Of a stretch of 64,000 nt of DNA, positions 31,424 to 40,117 are shown in pieces (within the stretch, counting starts at the first letter, position 1; each line of letters starts with the position of its first letter). This stretch comes from Arthrobacter nitrophenolicus (GTDB lineage: Bacteria > Actinomycetota > Actinomycetes > Actinomycetales > Micrococcaceae), in NCBI RefSeq assembly GCF_000332815.1, contig NZ_AOFD01000007.1:58932-122931 (forward strand), read 5' to 3'. The translations under genes were made by a program, and so were the position numbers. The notes under the pieces were generated by a model, which did not search any database, was not told the origin of the DNA, and saw nothing but the letters and a program-made list of their open reading frames with translations.

Positions 31424-32182
31424 TCATACTTTGACTGCCCGCCAACACAAGGTCAGGTACGGCAGCCCGATGGCTTCGTCCGCGGCATGCCCCAGGTGTT
31501 CATGCAGGTACCAGTCGAGGTTGGCGAGGACCTTGGCGCGGGTGGCATCGCCGGCACGGAGGTAATAGCTGCGCGATTTGGTCAGTTCGATCAGGTCTTC
31601 GGTGCTGACGGTGTCCTGCCAGTGCGTAACGTGGCCCTCCAGCTGGCCGAATTCCGGACCCACCACTGGCCGGTGGCCGGGCTTGTAGACGTCCCCGGCG
31701 TGCATGATCCGCGAGAGCCGGTGTACCCAGGGGACGGTGGTGTCCAGTTGATTCCAGACAAGCCCGAGGATGCCGTGCGGACGGAGGACGCGTGCCAGTT
31801 CAGTGCTGGCGGCAAGGGGATCACACCAGTGCCAGGCCTGGGCAACGGTGACGACGTCGAAGGCGGACGACGGGAGGCCGGTGGCCTCGGCGGTTCCCAG
31901 GACCGCGGTGGCGCCGGGATAGTGTGCCTTCAGCTGGTCCAGCATGTCCGCTGACGGGTCGACGGCGGTGACGGCCAGGCCGCGTTCCAGCAGCAGTTCG
32001 GTGAACTTGCCGGTTCCTGCGCCCGCGTCGAGCGCATCACGCGCACCGGCCGGAAGCAGCCAGTCCGCAGACTCCACGGGATAACCGGGCCGGACCCGCT
32101 GGTAGTGCTGGCCGCCCTGCTCGAAGCTCTTTCCCAGCTCCCTGCGCCGCCCGTGATCCAGCCTGGGGCCACCCCGAACCAC
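31424..32182 (-). CDS. class I SAM-dependent methyltransferase
   Basis: A 252-residue methyltransferase. Motif I is LDAGAGTGKFT, followed by the acidic VDPSADML and motif AQAWHWCDP. The YxxRPGYP near the N-terminus resembles the ubiquinone/tocopherol or UbiE-like family. The substrate is unknown. It lies between the class V aminotransferase and the DtxR-type regulator on the same strand, with 63- and 43-nt gaps. Confidence 0.78.
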   Translation of the reverse strand: MVRGGPRLDHGRRRELGKSFEQGGQHYQRVRPGYPVESADWLLPAGARDALDAGAGTGKFTELLLERGLAVTAVDPSADMLDQLKAHYPGATAVLGTAEATGLPSSAFDVVTVAQAWHWCDPLAASTELARVLRPHGILGLVWNQLDTTVPWVHRLSRIMHAGDVYKPGHRPVVGPEFGQLEGHVTHWQDTVSTEDLIELTKSRSYYLRAGDATRAKVLANLDWYLHEHLGHAADEAIGLPYLTLCWRAVKV

Positions 32183-32245
32183 CTGCGGCCTCCTTCAGTC
32201 AATGCCTTGCGGTACCTTCCGAATTTACCGCATCAGCCGGACCGG

Positions 32246-33663
32246 TCAGTCGTCGGTGCAGGGAGCAGCGCCGGCGGTGCCCGGCGTGTTCGGGGCCCAG
32301 TGCGGGTAGGTGCGGGAGTCGTTGGCGGGAACCCAGCGTCCCGCGTCCACCACGTAGTCCCAGCCGAGCCCGTCACGGCGCAGCTTGGCGATCCCGGCCA
32401 GGAGCCGCTCGGCATCCTCCAGCCGGGAACCCACGCCGAAGCTGGCGCGGAGCGAACCGGAAGGCAGGCCCAGCCGCTTCAGCAGGGGGTGTGCGCAGAA
32501 GCGCCCGTCCCGGAGGCCCACGCCGTGCTCGGCCGAGAGGTACGCAGCCACCAGGCCGGCGTCGTAGCCTCAACGGAGAAGTTGACCACACCGATGGTGT
32601 CCGTGTCCGGATTGCTGTCCTTGAAGATCTGGTGCACTGTGACGCCGTCGATCTCCTGCAGGCCCTCCACCAGGAAGGAGCGGATGGCGGACTCGTGCGC
32701 GTGCCAGCGTTCCTGGTCCAGGCCCGCGATGACCTGGGTGGCCTTGGCCAGCGTGGCGGCACCCAGGACGTTGGGGGAGCCGCCTTCGTGGCGGGCCGGT
32801 CCGGTCGCCCAGCTGACGCCGTCGAGCCTGGCTTCCTTGACGGCGCCGCCGCCGGCAAGGTGGGGGGTACCGGCGTCGAGCCAGTCCGGCCTGCCCACCA
32901 GGACGCCGGCGCCGAAGGGCGCGTACAGCTTGTGGCCGGAGAAGGCGACGTAATCGACGTCGTCCGCGCTGATGTTGATGCGCCGGTGCGGCGCCAGCTG
33001 GGCCGCGTCCACCACGATGCGGGCCCCGTGCTGGTGGGCCAGGGCAGCAAGGGCGCGGACCGGGAGGATCTCGCCCGTGACATTGGAGGCACCCGTGATG
33101 GCCAGCAGGCTGACGCCACCCTGTTCCAGTTCGGCGCGCACGGCGTCGATGGTGCCGGCGATGGTGTCGGCAGCAACGATGCTCCGGTGGGGAACGCCCT
33201 GCCACGGCAGGAGGTTGGCGTGGTGCTCGATGTCCAGGTACAGGACGTCACCGGCGGGCCAGCCATCGGTGAGGGGCAGGCAGCCGGCCAGCAGGTTGAG
33301 CGAGTCCGTGGTGTTCCGCGTGAAGATCACGGAGTCGTCCGGGCGGCCGCCCACGAAGTCGCGGACGATGCTGCGGGCGTTTTCGTAGACCGAGGTGCTG
33401 ATCTGGGACGCGTAGCCGGCACCGCGGTGGACGCTGGCATAGAAGGGAAGGATTTCGTTCAGGTAGGCGGAGACCACCGAGAGGGCGGGGGCCGAAGCGC
33501 CATAGTCGAGGTTCGCGTACCGGATGTGGCCGCCCGAAATCAGCGGTGCCTGGATTTCCGCTCCGGTGACGGCTGCAAGCGGACGGCCGGCCAGCGCCTG
33601 GCGCTCGTCGAAGACGGAATCGGCGGTTATGGCGGCGTTGGGGGAGACGGTGGCAGTTGTCAC
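32246..33663 (-). pseudogene. class V aminotransferase, cysteine desulfurase-like, frameshifted as read
   Basis: A PLP-dependent fold-type I enzyme of about 472 residues. It starts at GTG 33663 and includes HIRYANLDYGASAPAL and the PLP Lys in FSGHKLYAPFG. The C-terminal frame (AAYLSAEHGVGLRDGRFCAHP...) reads on from about 32569. One missing base in a C run near 32569 (antisense GAGGCTACG for GAGGGCTACG) breaks it; restoring it reads FSVEGYDAGLVAAYLSAEHG. It most resembles the cysteine desulfurase-like branch. A SAM-IV riboswitch lies right upstream, which fits a sulfur-linked role. Confidence 0.82.
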
Positions 33664-33730
33664 AGAGACCTCACTTCAAAACAGGACTCCGGTATCAAGG
33701 GAATCCGCGCTTGCCGCATCCGCTCCGGAC

Positions 33731-33815
33731 CGGCCTGGTCGTCACCCGGGGCACCCCACCGCGAATGGAGGGTTGCCGGCCAGCAAACCGGGGTTTTGCG
33801 CTGGCACTCGTGACC
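33731..33815 (-). ncRNA. SAM-IV riboswitch
   Basis: On the minus strand this reads GGTCACGAGTGCCAGC, then ACCCCGGTTTGCTGGC, CGGCAACCCTCC and a closing GGTGGGGTGCCCCGGGTGA..GACC. That is the conserved SAM-IV core, with P1 (GGTC/GACC) and GCCAGC/GCTGGC pairings. It lies in the leader of the class V aminotransferase and should repress it when SAM is high. The 3' pseudoknot partner probably extends to about 33700. This matches the family from memory; a covariance search would settle it. Confidence 0.85.
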
Positions 33816-33921
33816 TGGTTAAGAGCGTAGAACATGGGGCGGCCAGGACTGAAGCCGGCGCAATTGTTAAGGCTTTTGTTACGCGCGGATGGAAATCGCG
33901 CCTTTCGGCGAAGAACACGAC

Positions 33922-33949
33922 GCGGACACCTCCTTCCGGAGGTATCCGC
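33922..33949 (-). terminator. hairpin after hisN, probable terminator
   Basis: A 12-bp inverted repeat (left arm GCGGACACCTCC, one G-U pair on the minus strand) with a TTCC loop. It lies 27 nt after the hisN stop. The following T tract is weak, so it may work with Rho. Confidence 0.55.
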
Positions 33950-33975
33950 CGTCGTTTGTTCGGTTGCCGGGGTCT

Positions 33976-34788
33976 TTAGAGCAGGTCGTCCAAACCCGGG
34001 TTCAGCCGCTGCAGCACTTCCGAGTGCAGGATGGAGTTGGTGGCCAGGGCGTTACCGCCGAAGGGGCCGTCCTCACCCTCCAACGAGGTGAAGCGTCCGC
34101 CGGCCTCCACCACGATCGGCACCAGGGCTGCCATGTCGTACAGGTTCAGCTCCGGCTCGCAGGCGATATCCACCGAGCCCTCGGCCACCATGCAGTAGGA
34201 CCAGAAGTCGCCGTAGGCGCGGGTCCGCCACACCGACTCGGTGAGCCCCAGGAACTCGTCCAGGTTTCCCCGCTCCTTCCAGCCGGAGAGGCTTGAGTAG
34301 GAGAGCGAGGCGTCGGACAGGCTGGAAACGTTGGAGACCCGGAGTCGGGTGGCCGCGGCGAGCGAGCGCCCCATGTAGGCGCCCATGCCCTTGGCGGCCC
34401 ACCACCGCTTGCCGAGGGCCGGGGCACTGACGACGCCGACCACCGGCTCGCCCTCGTCGACGAGGGCGATCAGGGTGGCCCACACGGGGACGCCGCGGAC
34501 GAAGTTCTTGGTCCCGTCAATGGGGTCGATGATCCAGCGGCGCGAACCGTGGCCGGTACTGCCGAACTCCTCACCAAGGACCGCGTCGCGCGGGCGGGAG
34601 CGGGAGAGCTGGCCGCGGATGGCTTCCTCGGCGGCCTTGTCCGCGTCGGTGACCGGCGTCAGGTCGGGCTTGGTCTCCACGTGGAGGTCCAGTGCCTTGA
34701 AGCGGCTCATGGTCTGGTCATCCACGGAGTCGGCCAGGACATGGGCCAGGCGCAGGTCATCGTTGTAGCTCGAAGCGGGTTGGATCAT
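33976..34788 (-). CDS. hisN: inositol monophosphatase family histidinol-phosphatase
   Basis: A 270-residue metal-dependent phosphatase. It has [15 protein letters not shown] (the family signature, binding the metal and phosphate) and LNLYDMAAL in place of the usual WD motif. The plan matches HisN, the actinobacterial histidinol-phosphatase of the IMPase type. The gene ends the aroA-rsgA-hisN run on the minus strand. HisN function is by family; inositol phosphate or another small phosphoester is possible. Confidence 0.84.
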   Translation of the reverse strand: MIQPASSYNDDLRLAHVLADSVDDQTMSRFKALDLHVETKPDLTPVTDADKAAEEAIRGQLSRSRPRDAVLGEEFGSTGHGSRRWIIDPIDGTKNFVRGVPVWATLIALVDEGEPVVGVVSAPALGKRWWAAKGMGAYMGRSLAAATRLRVSNVSSLSDASLSYSSLSGWKERGNLDEFLGLTESVWRTRAYGDFWSYCMVAEGSVDIACEPELNLYDMAALVPIVVEAGGRFTSLEGEDGPFGGNALATNSILHSEVLQRLNPGLDDLL

Positions 34789-34836
34789 GGTTCCAAACTA
34801 CCGTCTGCAGGCAGTTCTGCTGGGAGATCGGCGTTG

Positions 34837-35952
34837 TCAGTTGACGCTGCCGAGCTCCTTTGCCTCCTGCGCTTCCTCCCGCGGATCCGCTCCGAGCAAC
34901 CGGCGCAGCGAGGCCAGCCGCGCTTCTCCGGTGGGTCCGGCATGGCCCGCGGCGACCCATTCATCCAGGCCGCAGTTAACGGCAGTTGCCGTGTGCTTGC
35001 AGCCGCGTTCGCAGGCGTCGGTGCCGGGTGAGAGGTCGGGGAAGGACCGCAGGATCCGGTCCGGGTCCACATGCGCCAGGCCGAACGAACGGATGCCGGG
35101 GGTGTCGATGATCCAGCTGCCCGGCGGGGCGTCCACCAGCCGCAGGGCCAGGGCGGACGACGACGTGTGCCGGCCCCTGCCGGTGACCGCGTTGACGCCG
35201 CCGGTGGCCCGCTCGGCTCCCGTGAGCGCGTTGACCATTGTTGACTTGCCGACACCGGAGTGTCCGAGCATGACGGTGACCTTGCCGTCCAGGTAGGACC
35301 GGAGCGCGGCAACTGCCGCGCTGTCCAGCCGGGCGGACAGGCCGTCGTCGGAGCGGGCGTCGATGCCGGACGCCTGGGTGTCGGCGGTGCGGCTGATGAT
35401 CACGGGAAGGTCGAGGTGCGTGTAGTTGGACAGGAGCTCCGCTGGATCCTTGACGTCCGCCTTGGTGACGAGCAGGACCGGGTCGATGCCGGCGTCGTAG
35501 GCCGCCACCAGTGCGCGGTCGATGAAGCCCGTGCGGGGTTCCGGGTTGGCGGCGGCCACCACGATCACCAGCTGGTCGGCATTGGCCACCACGGCCCGCT
35601 CCACCGGATCCGTGTCGTCGGCGCTGCGCCGCAGGAGGGTTTTGCGGTCCTGGATCCGTACCAGCCGGGCCAGGGTATCGGGGTCGCCGGAGACGTCCCC
35701 CACGAGGGAAACGAAGTCGCCCGCCACCACGGGGGAGCGGCGCAGTTCCCGGGCCCGGGCGGCGATAACCGTACGCTCGTTCGCGGAGTCCTCGCCCACC
35801 ACGGCCGTGTATCGCCCCCGGTCAACGGTGATGATCCGACCGGTCACGGCGTCGTCGTGGCTGGGACGGTCCTTGGTGCGGGGCCTGGAACCCTTCTTGT
35901 TGGGCCGGATCCGGACGTCCGATTCGTCCCAGGAGTCAGTGCGCCTGGCCAC
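34837..35952 (-). CDS. rsgA: ribosome small-subunit-dependent GTPase A
   Basis: A 371-residue circularly permuted GTPase that matures the 30S subunit. It has an N-terminal OB fold, then G4 (TKAD), G1 (GHSGVGKST) and G3 (DTPG) in permuted order. A C-terminal zinc site CERGCKHTATAVNC follows. It starts at 35952, just after the aroA stop at 35955. Confidence 0.94.
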   Translation of the reverse strand: MARRTDSWDESDVRIRPNKKGSRPRTKDRPSHDDAVTGRIITVDRGRYTAVVGEDSANERTVIAARARELRRSPVVAGDFVSLVGDVSGDPDTLARLVRIQDRKTLLRRSADDTDPVERAVVANADQLVIVVAAANPEPRTGFIDRALVAAYDAGIDPVLLVTKADVKDPAELLSNYTHLDLPVIISRTADTQASGIDARSDDGLSARLDSAAVAALRSYLDGKVTVMLGHSGVGKSTMVNALTGAERATGGVNAVTGRGRHTSSSALALRLVDAPPGSWIIDTPGIRSFGLAHVDPDRILRSFPDLSPGTDACERGCKHTATAVNCGLDEWVAAGHAGPTGEARLASLRRLLGADPREEAQEAKELGSVN

Positions 35953-35954
35953 CG

Positions 35955-37334
35955 CTAGCCTTCCGCCCCGGTGCGGGCCTCCTGCTGCGGGGCACCGCCC
36001 TGGGCGAGCATGTCCGCCCAGATCCGGGGGAACTCGGGCATGGTTTTCGCCGTGGTGGCGATGTCCTCCACCTGCACTCCTTCCACCGCCAGGCCCAGGA
36101 TTGCACCTGCAGTGGCCATGCGGTGGTCAGCGTAGCTGTGCACGACGCCGGCATGCAGCGGGGCGGGCCGGATCACCAGGCCGTCGCTGGTTTCCTCGGC
36201 GTCACCGCCCAGGCGGTTGATTTCCGTGACCAGCGCGGCCAGCCGGTCCGTTTCGTGCCCGCGCAGGTGGGCGATCCCGGTGAGCCGGGACGGGCCCGAC
36301 GCCAGCGCGCACAGCGCCGCTACCGTGGGTGCCAGTTCGCTGGTGTCGGCGAAGTGGGCGCCCTTGATTTCCGGGCCGCCCGTGACCGTGAGGACGCCAT
36401 CCTCCAGTGTCACTGTGGCGCCCATCTCGGCCAGGATGCTGCGCCACAGGTCACCCACCTGCTGGGTCTCCTCCGGCCAGCCGGGAATCCGGACAGTCCC
36501 GCCAGAAGCCAGCGCTGCCGCGAGGAAGGGACCGGCGTTGGAAAGGTCCTGCTCGATCCGCTGGTCAAAAGCGCGGATGGGGCCAGGTTGGACAACCCAG
36601 TGGTTGGGCACCGAGTCGTCAACCTGGACCCCCGCCCCGCGGAGGACGGCGACCGTCATGTTGATGTGGTCCAGGCTGGGTACCGGCTTGCCCACGTGCT
36701 CAAGATGCAGGCCTTCCGTGAACCGTGCCCCCACCAGGAGGAGCGCCGAGACGAACTGGGAGGACGCGCTGGCGTCGATCACCAGGTGCCCGCCACGGAC
36801 CTCTCCGCTGCCTTCCACCACGAACGGAAGCGACGACGGCATGCCCCCATCCTCGGCGGATACCGCCACCCCCAGTGCCCTCAGCGCCTCAATGATGGTT
36901 CCCATCGGACGCTTGCGTGCGTGCGGGTCGCCGTCGAACACGCTGGCGCCGTTGCGAAGCGCCGCGATGGGCGGAACGAAGCGCATGACCGTGCCGGCCA
37001 GGCCGCAGTCGATCCTGGTGAGCGGCTGCTCCGCGTCCTGCCCCAGCGGGACTACTTCGAGGTCCGGCCCGAAGGCGCCGTCGCCCGGCACTTCCGTGAT
37101 GGTGGCGCCCAGCTGGCGGAGCGCCTCGATCATCAGGGCCGAGTCACGGGAGTGCAGGGGTGCACGCAGGCGTGACGGTCCGTCGGCCAGCGCCGCGAGG
37201 ACGAGGTACCTGTTGGTCAGGGACTTCGAGCCGGGGACCGTGACGGTGGCGTCAACGGGGCTCGAGGCGAAGGGTGCGGGCCAGTGGGGGACAGGAGTTC
37301 CGGAATTGTCCCGGGTGGCGGCTGCAGCGGTCAT
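35955..37334 (-). CDS. aroA: 3-phosphoshikimate 1-carboxyvinyltransferase (EPSP synthase)
   Basis: A 459-residue enzyme joining shikimate-3-phosphate and PEP in chorismate synthesis. It shows VPGSKSLTNRYL near the N-terminus and CGLAGTVMRF, an actinobacterial version of the LGNAGTAxRP motif. Other family segments include KGAHFADTSELAPTVAAL. The N-terminal 25 residues are Ala/Pro-rich, with the canonical start of the fold at TVPGSKSL. It lies at the head of the run with rsgA and hisN. Confidence 0.94.
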   Translation of the reverse strand: MTAAAATRDNSGTPVPHWPAPFASSPVDATVTVPGSKSLTNRYLVLAALADGPSRLRAPLHSRDSALMIEALRQLGATITEVPGDGAFGPDLEVVPLGQDAEQPLTRIDCGLAGTVMRFVPPIAALRNGASVFDGDPHARKRPMGTIIEALRALGVAVSAEDGGMPSSLPFVVEGSGEVRGGHLVIDASASSQFVSALLLVGARFTEGLHLEHVGKPVPSLDHINMTVAVLRGAGVQVDDSVPNHWVVQPGPIRAFDQRIEQDLSNAGPFLAAALASGGTVRIPGWPEETQQVGDLWRSILAEMGATVTLEDGVLTVTGGPEIKGAHFADTSELAPTVAALCALASGPSRLTGIAHLRGHETDRLAALVTEINRLGGDAEETSDGLVIRPAPLHAGVVHSYADHRMATAGAILGLAVEGVQVEDIATTAKTMPEFPRIWADMLAQGGAPQQEARTGAEG

Positions 37335-37340
37335 GCGTGC

Positions 37341-37889
37341 TTATGCCCCCGTGGCCTGTTCAACGGCGCGCCGGACGGCCTTGTCCGCCTTGGCCAGCTT
37401 CTTGTTGGTGGTCCTCCGGGCGTCGGAGGCAAGGTGCGATGCGCCCTTGCGGGCATCGGCTGCCAGGTGCTCGGCGCGCCAGGCCAGGCCCGGCTTGCCC
37501 GCCGTGTCCACCGAGGCGAGCAGTGCCCCGCCGCTCAGGGACAGGTTCTTCAGCAGCTGGTTGCGGCGCGTCTCGCGGCCCTCCTTGCTGCTGATGTCTG
37601 CGCTGCGCCACTCCACGAAGGTGTTCAGCAGGGAGATGACGGTGAGCAGGGTGGCCGAAAGCCTGGAGAATTTGCCCAGCCCGAAAAGTACACCAGCGCC
37701 CACCTGGGTCCCGCCGATCACACGGGCCAGCATCTTCTCGTCCGCCTGGAACGGCAGCGACGCTGCAGCCTTGCGCAGCAGGGGGGAGAGCTGCTGCGCC
37801 GTGTCGTCAGTGTTCTTGAGCTTATCCACTCCGGCAAGGACAAAGCTGGAGGCCAGCATGGGGCGGGCGAGCGTGCGTACAAAGGGCAT
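37341..37889 (-). CDS. DoxX family membrane protein
   Basis: A 182-residue protein with four hydrophobic segments in the first 110 residues and a charged Lys/Ala-rich tail (KKLAKADKAVRRAVEQ). It starts MPFVRTLARPMLASSFVLAG, typical of the DoxX family of small membrane proteins linked with oxidative stress in actinobacteria. It ends 7 nt before the aroA start and lies beside the thiol-stress sigma factor sigH, divergent from it. Confidence 0.83.
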   Translation of the reverse strand: MPFVRTLARPMLASSFVLAGVDKLKNTDDTAQQLSPLLRKAAASLPFQADEKMLARVIGGTQVGAGVLFGLGKFSRLSATLLTVISLLNTFVEWRSADISSKEGRETRRNQLLKNLSLSGGALLASVDTAGKPGLAWRAEHLAADARKGASHLASDARRTTNKKLAKADKAVRRAVEQATGA

Positions 37890-37954
37890 GGATTTCCTCC
37901 TGGATGGACGAACCGCGTCTTCGGCGGGGAGTCCGTTCTAGTCTTGCACTTTTG

Positions 37955-37981
37955 GGGAATATTTGCCTGCGGCCGGGGGTT
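37955..37981 (+). promoter_or_regulatory. SigH/SigR-type promoter of the sigH operon
   Basis: GGGAAT (37955-37960) is separated by exactly 18 nt from GTT (37979-37981), matching the GGAAT-N18-GTT consensus of thiol-stress sigma factors of the SigR/SigH family. It lies about 200 nt upstream of the sigH start, so sigH probably activates itself. The pattern fit is clear; the start site is unproven. Confidence 0.8.
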
Positions 37982-38184
37982 ATGGAAAAGGCGGGTCGGC
38001 CAGGCCGGCTGCCATTCGAAACCATGGAACCGATGTACCACGACATACAGAGCGGAGCTGGGCCTTGAGGCAGGTGTTGGACGGAGTGCAAGCAGTTGGC
38101 CCGGTGGGAGTTGGCCTGGTGGACGCGGATGCCTCCGGGTACGGCTCGCCGCGTGCGCGGAGCCTGACAGTAGACTTGAAGGCA

Positions 38185-38949
38185 ATGAGCACCCTGGATC
38201 CGGCCGTCTCGGCCATGTATGAGGCTTCGAACAGCGAAGTGAAGGGCGCGCCCGGCGCGACGCCCCAGCCCGAAGCGGCCGGCGGCCCCGAGCCAGGGCC
38301 CGGGACCACGGAAACGCTGGTGGACGTCTCGACGGAAACCGCGGAACAGCGCCGCGTCCGCTTCGAGCGTGACGCCATGCAGTACGTGGACCAGCTGTAT
38401 TCGGCTGCGATGCGGATGGCCCGGAATCCCTCGGATGCCGAGGACCTCGTCCAGGAGGCCTACACGAAGGCCTTTTCGGCCTTCCATCAGTACAAGCCGG
38501 GAACCAACCTCAAGGCCTGGTTGTACCGCATCCTGACCAACACGTACATCAACCTGTACCGCAAGCGGCAGCGCGAACCGCTCCAGTCCAACTCGGACAC
38601 GATCGAGGACTGGCAGTTGGCGCGGGCCGAATCGCATACCTCAAGCGGGCTCCGCTCCGCCGAGGCAGAGGCGCTGGACCACCTTCCGGATTCCGACGTC
38701 AAGCGCGCGCTCCAGGACATTCCGGAAGAATTCCGCCTTGCGGTGTACTTCGCGGATGTCGAAGGCTTCGCGTACAAGGAAATCTCAGACATCATGAACA
38801 CGCCCATCGGCACGGTGATGTCCCGGCTCCACCGCGGCCGGCGAATGTTGCGGGACATGCTGGCGGAATACGCCGCCGAGCGCGGCTTCAAATCGGCCGC
38901 GGATGCACAGGACACGGCTGCAAGCACACAACAGGAGAGCAGGAAATGA
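38185..38949 (+). CDS. sigH: RNA polymerase sigma factor SigH (SigR-like, ECF)
   Basis: A 254-residue group 4 sigma factor. Region 2 is [28 protein letters not shown] and includes the NAYINLYRK-like stretch [13 protein letters not shown]. Region 4 has [31 protein letters not shown] for the -35 box. The ATG at 38185 is chosen; the frame stays open for 74 more codons upstream. Its anti-sigma gene overlaps its stop by 4 nt. The SigH regulon is the redox/disulfide stress response. Confidence 0.9.
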   Translation: MSTLDPAVSAMYEASNSEVKGAPGATPQPEAAGGPEPGPGTTETLVDVSTETAEQRRVRFERDAMQYVDQLYSAAMRMARNPSDAEDLVQEAYTKAFSAFHQYKPGTNLKAWLYRILTNTYINLYRKRQREPLQSNSDTIEDWQLARAESHTSSGLRSAEAEALDHLPDSDVKRALQDIPEEFRLAVYFADVEGFAYKEISDIMNTPIGTVMSRLHRGRRMLRDMLAEYAAERGFKSAADAQDTAASTQQESRK

Positions 38950-39206
38950 GCGACTGCCAGGGATTGGGCGATTGCGACGACACCCGGATGCAACGCATCT
39001 ACGAATACCTCGACGGAGCTTTGACCCGTGAGGACATCACGGAGATCAAAAACCACCTGGATGACTGCCCGGAGTGCACGGAGCAGTACGACCTTGAGTG
39101 TGTCATCCGGAACATGGTCAAACGCTCCTGCACCGAAGCTGCACCGGACAACCTGAAGAACGCCATCCTGGACCGGATCCACTCCATCCGCACAGTGGAG
39201 GCATAG
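38946..39206 (+). CDS. rsrA: mycothiol-system zinc-binding anti-sigma factor
   Basis: An 86-residue ZAS-family protein. It carries the zinc motif HLDDCPEC (HxxxCxxC), plus an N-terminal Cys pair and Cys in the tail. Such proteins release their sigma factor when disulfides form. The ATG overlaps the sigH stop (ATGA). Confidence 0.92.
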   Translation: MSDCQGLGDCDDTRMQRIYEYLDGALTREDITEIKNHLDDCPECTEQYDLECVIRNMVKRSCTEAAPDNLKNAILDRIHSIRTVEA

Positions 39207-39241
39207 GGCCCGCGCGCCGCGGCCGGACAGCTGCAAGTGAA

Positions 39242-39287
39242 AAGCGAAGGACCCCGGAAGCCGTTTGGCTTCCGGGGTCCTTCGCTT
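39242..39287. terminator. long perfect hairpin, bidirectional terminator
   Basis: A perfect 21-bp stem with a GTTT loop. It lies between the rsrA stop (39206) and the bL37 stop (39310), which converge. It has no long T tract, so the termination strength is uncertain. Confidence 0.7.
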
Positions 39288-39309
39288 GAACCGTAGTCCC
39301 TGGCATTTG

Positions 39310-39384
39310 CTAGGTGTTGGGGCGCTTCCCGTGGTTCGCGCCGCCACGCTTACGGTCACGACGCTTGCGTGCACGCTTGCTCAT
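39310..39384 (-). CDS. 24-residue ribosomal protein bL37
   Basis: A 24-residue basic peptide, MSKRARKRRDRKRGGANHGK then RPNT and stop. It matches the actinobacterial ribosomal mini-protein bL37 first seen in mycobacterial 50S subunits, ending in ANHGKRPN. A perfect AAGGAGG box lies 7 nt before the ATG (rev. comp. at 39384). It is too short for ordinary gene finders. Its neighbours are the sigH-rsrA operon and the PadR gene. Confidence 0.88.
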   Translation of the reverse strand: MSKRARKRRDRKRGGANHGKRPNT

Positions 39385-39502
39385 AGCTGGCCTCCTTACT
39401 GTCGGTACTCAAAAGAGCTGCCCTCAAGTCTCCCACAACATCAGACCGCCCGCGAACCGGGAACGCCTGCATGACCTGCGGCGGGGCACTGCATGCCGCG
39501 TC

Positions 39503-40117
39503 TCAGGGCTTCAGGGAGTTCCGGACGGCGATGCGCGCCTGTTCCAGCACTGTCCGCATGGTCTCCAGGGTGACAGGGCCCAGGGGCTGGCTCCGGGCAT
39601 GCAGCCGGAGTTCGGTGCGGAGATCGTCGCGGAACTCCTGGAGCATCAGCTCGGCCTCCTTCAGTGACCGTGATCCTTCCGGCGGCACCCTGCCGCCGGG
39701 AACCCGGAAGTCAGCTGCGTGCGCGGCTGTCCGCGCGGCCTCCGCCGTGGCAGCCAGGTCCGCCCGCAGGCCGCGCATATTGCTGCGGATGTCCTCCCGC
39801 AGCCCGTCGGCCAGCCTGCGCACAGAAGCCGAGATGTCGTTCTCCACCCCGGCGAGCTCGTCCCGCCGCCGGTTCAGCTCGGCGAGTCCTGCAGCGGTGA
39901 TGTGGTAGTTGGTGCGGCGGCCGGCCGATTCCGTGGCCACGAGGCCCTCTTCCTCCAGCTTTCCCAACCGGGGATAGATGGTGCCGGCGCTGGGGGAATA
40001 GGTGCCGCCAAACCTGTCCTTCAGGGCCTTGATGAGTTCGTAGCCGTGTTTGGGGCCGGATTCAAGGAGCGCCAGCAGGTAGAGGCGCAGTGCACCATGC
40101 GCGAATACCGGGGGCAT
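39503..40117 (-). CDS. PadR family transcriptional regulator
   Basis: A 204-residue regulator. The N-terminal winged HTH reads GALRLYLLALLESGPKHGYEL and GTIYPRLGKLEEEGLV, the PadR pattern. A C-terminal helical effector/dimer region is unusually long (about 110 residues). The ATG overlaps the stop of the DUF4097 gene, so the two are co-expressed. The ligand is unknown. Confidence 0.86.
   Translation of the reverse strand: MPPVFAHGALRLYLLALLESGPKHGYELIKALKDRFGGTYSPSAGTIYPRLGKLEEEGLVATESAGRRTNYHITAAGLAELNRRRDELAGVENDISASVRRLADGLREDIRSNMRGLRADLAATAEAARTAAHAADFRVPGGRVPPEGSRSLKEAELMLQEFRDDLRTELRLHARSQPLGPVTLETMRTVLEQARIAVRNSLKP

Noticed and set aside
36217..37941. Plus-strand frame (574 codons) opposite aroA and the DoxX gene
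   Set aside because: Antisense of aroA; the amino-acid content is that of a shadow frame.
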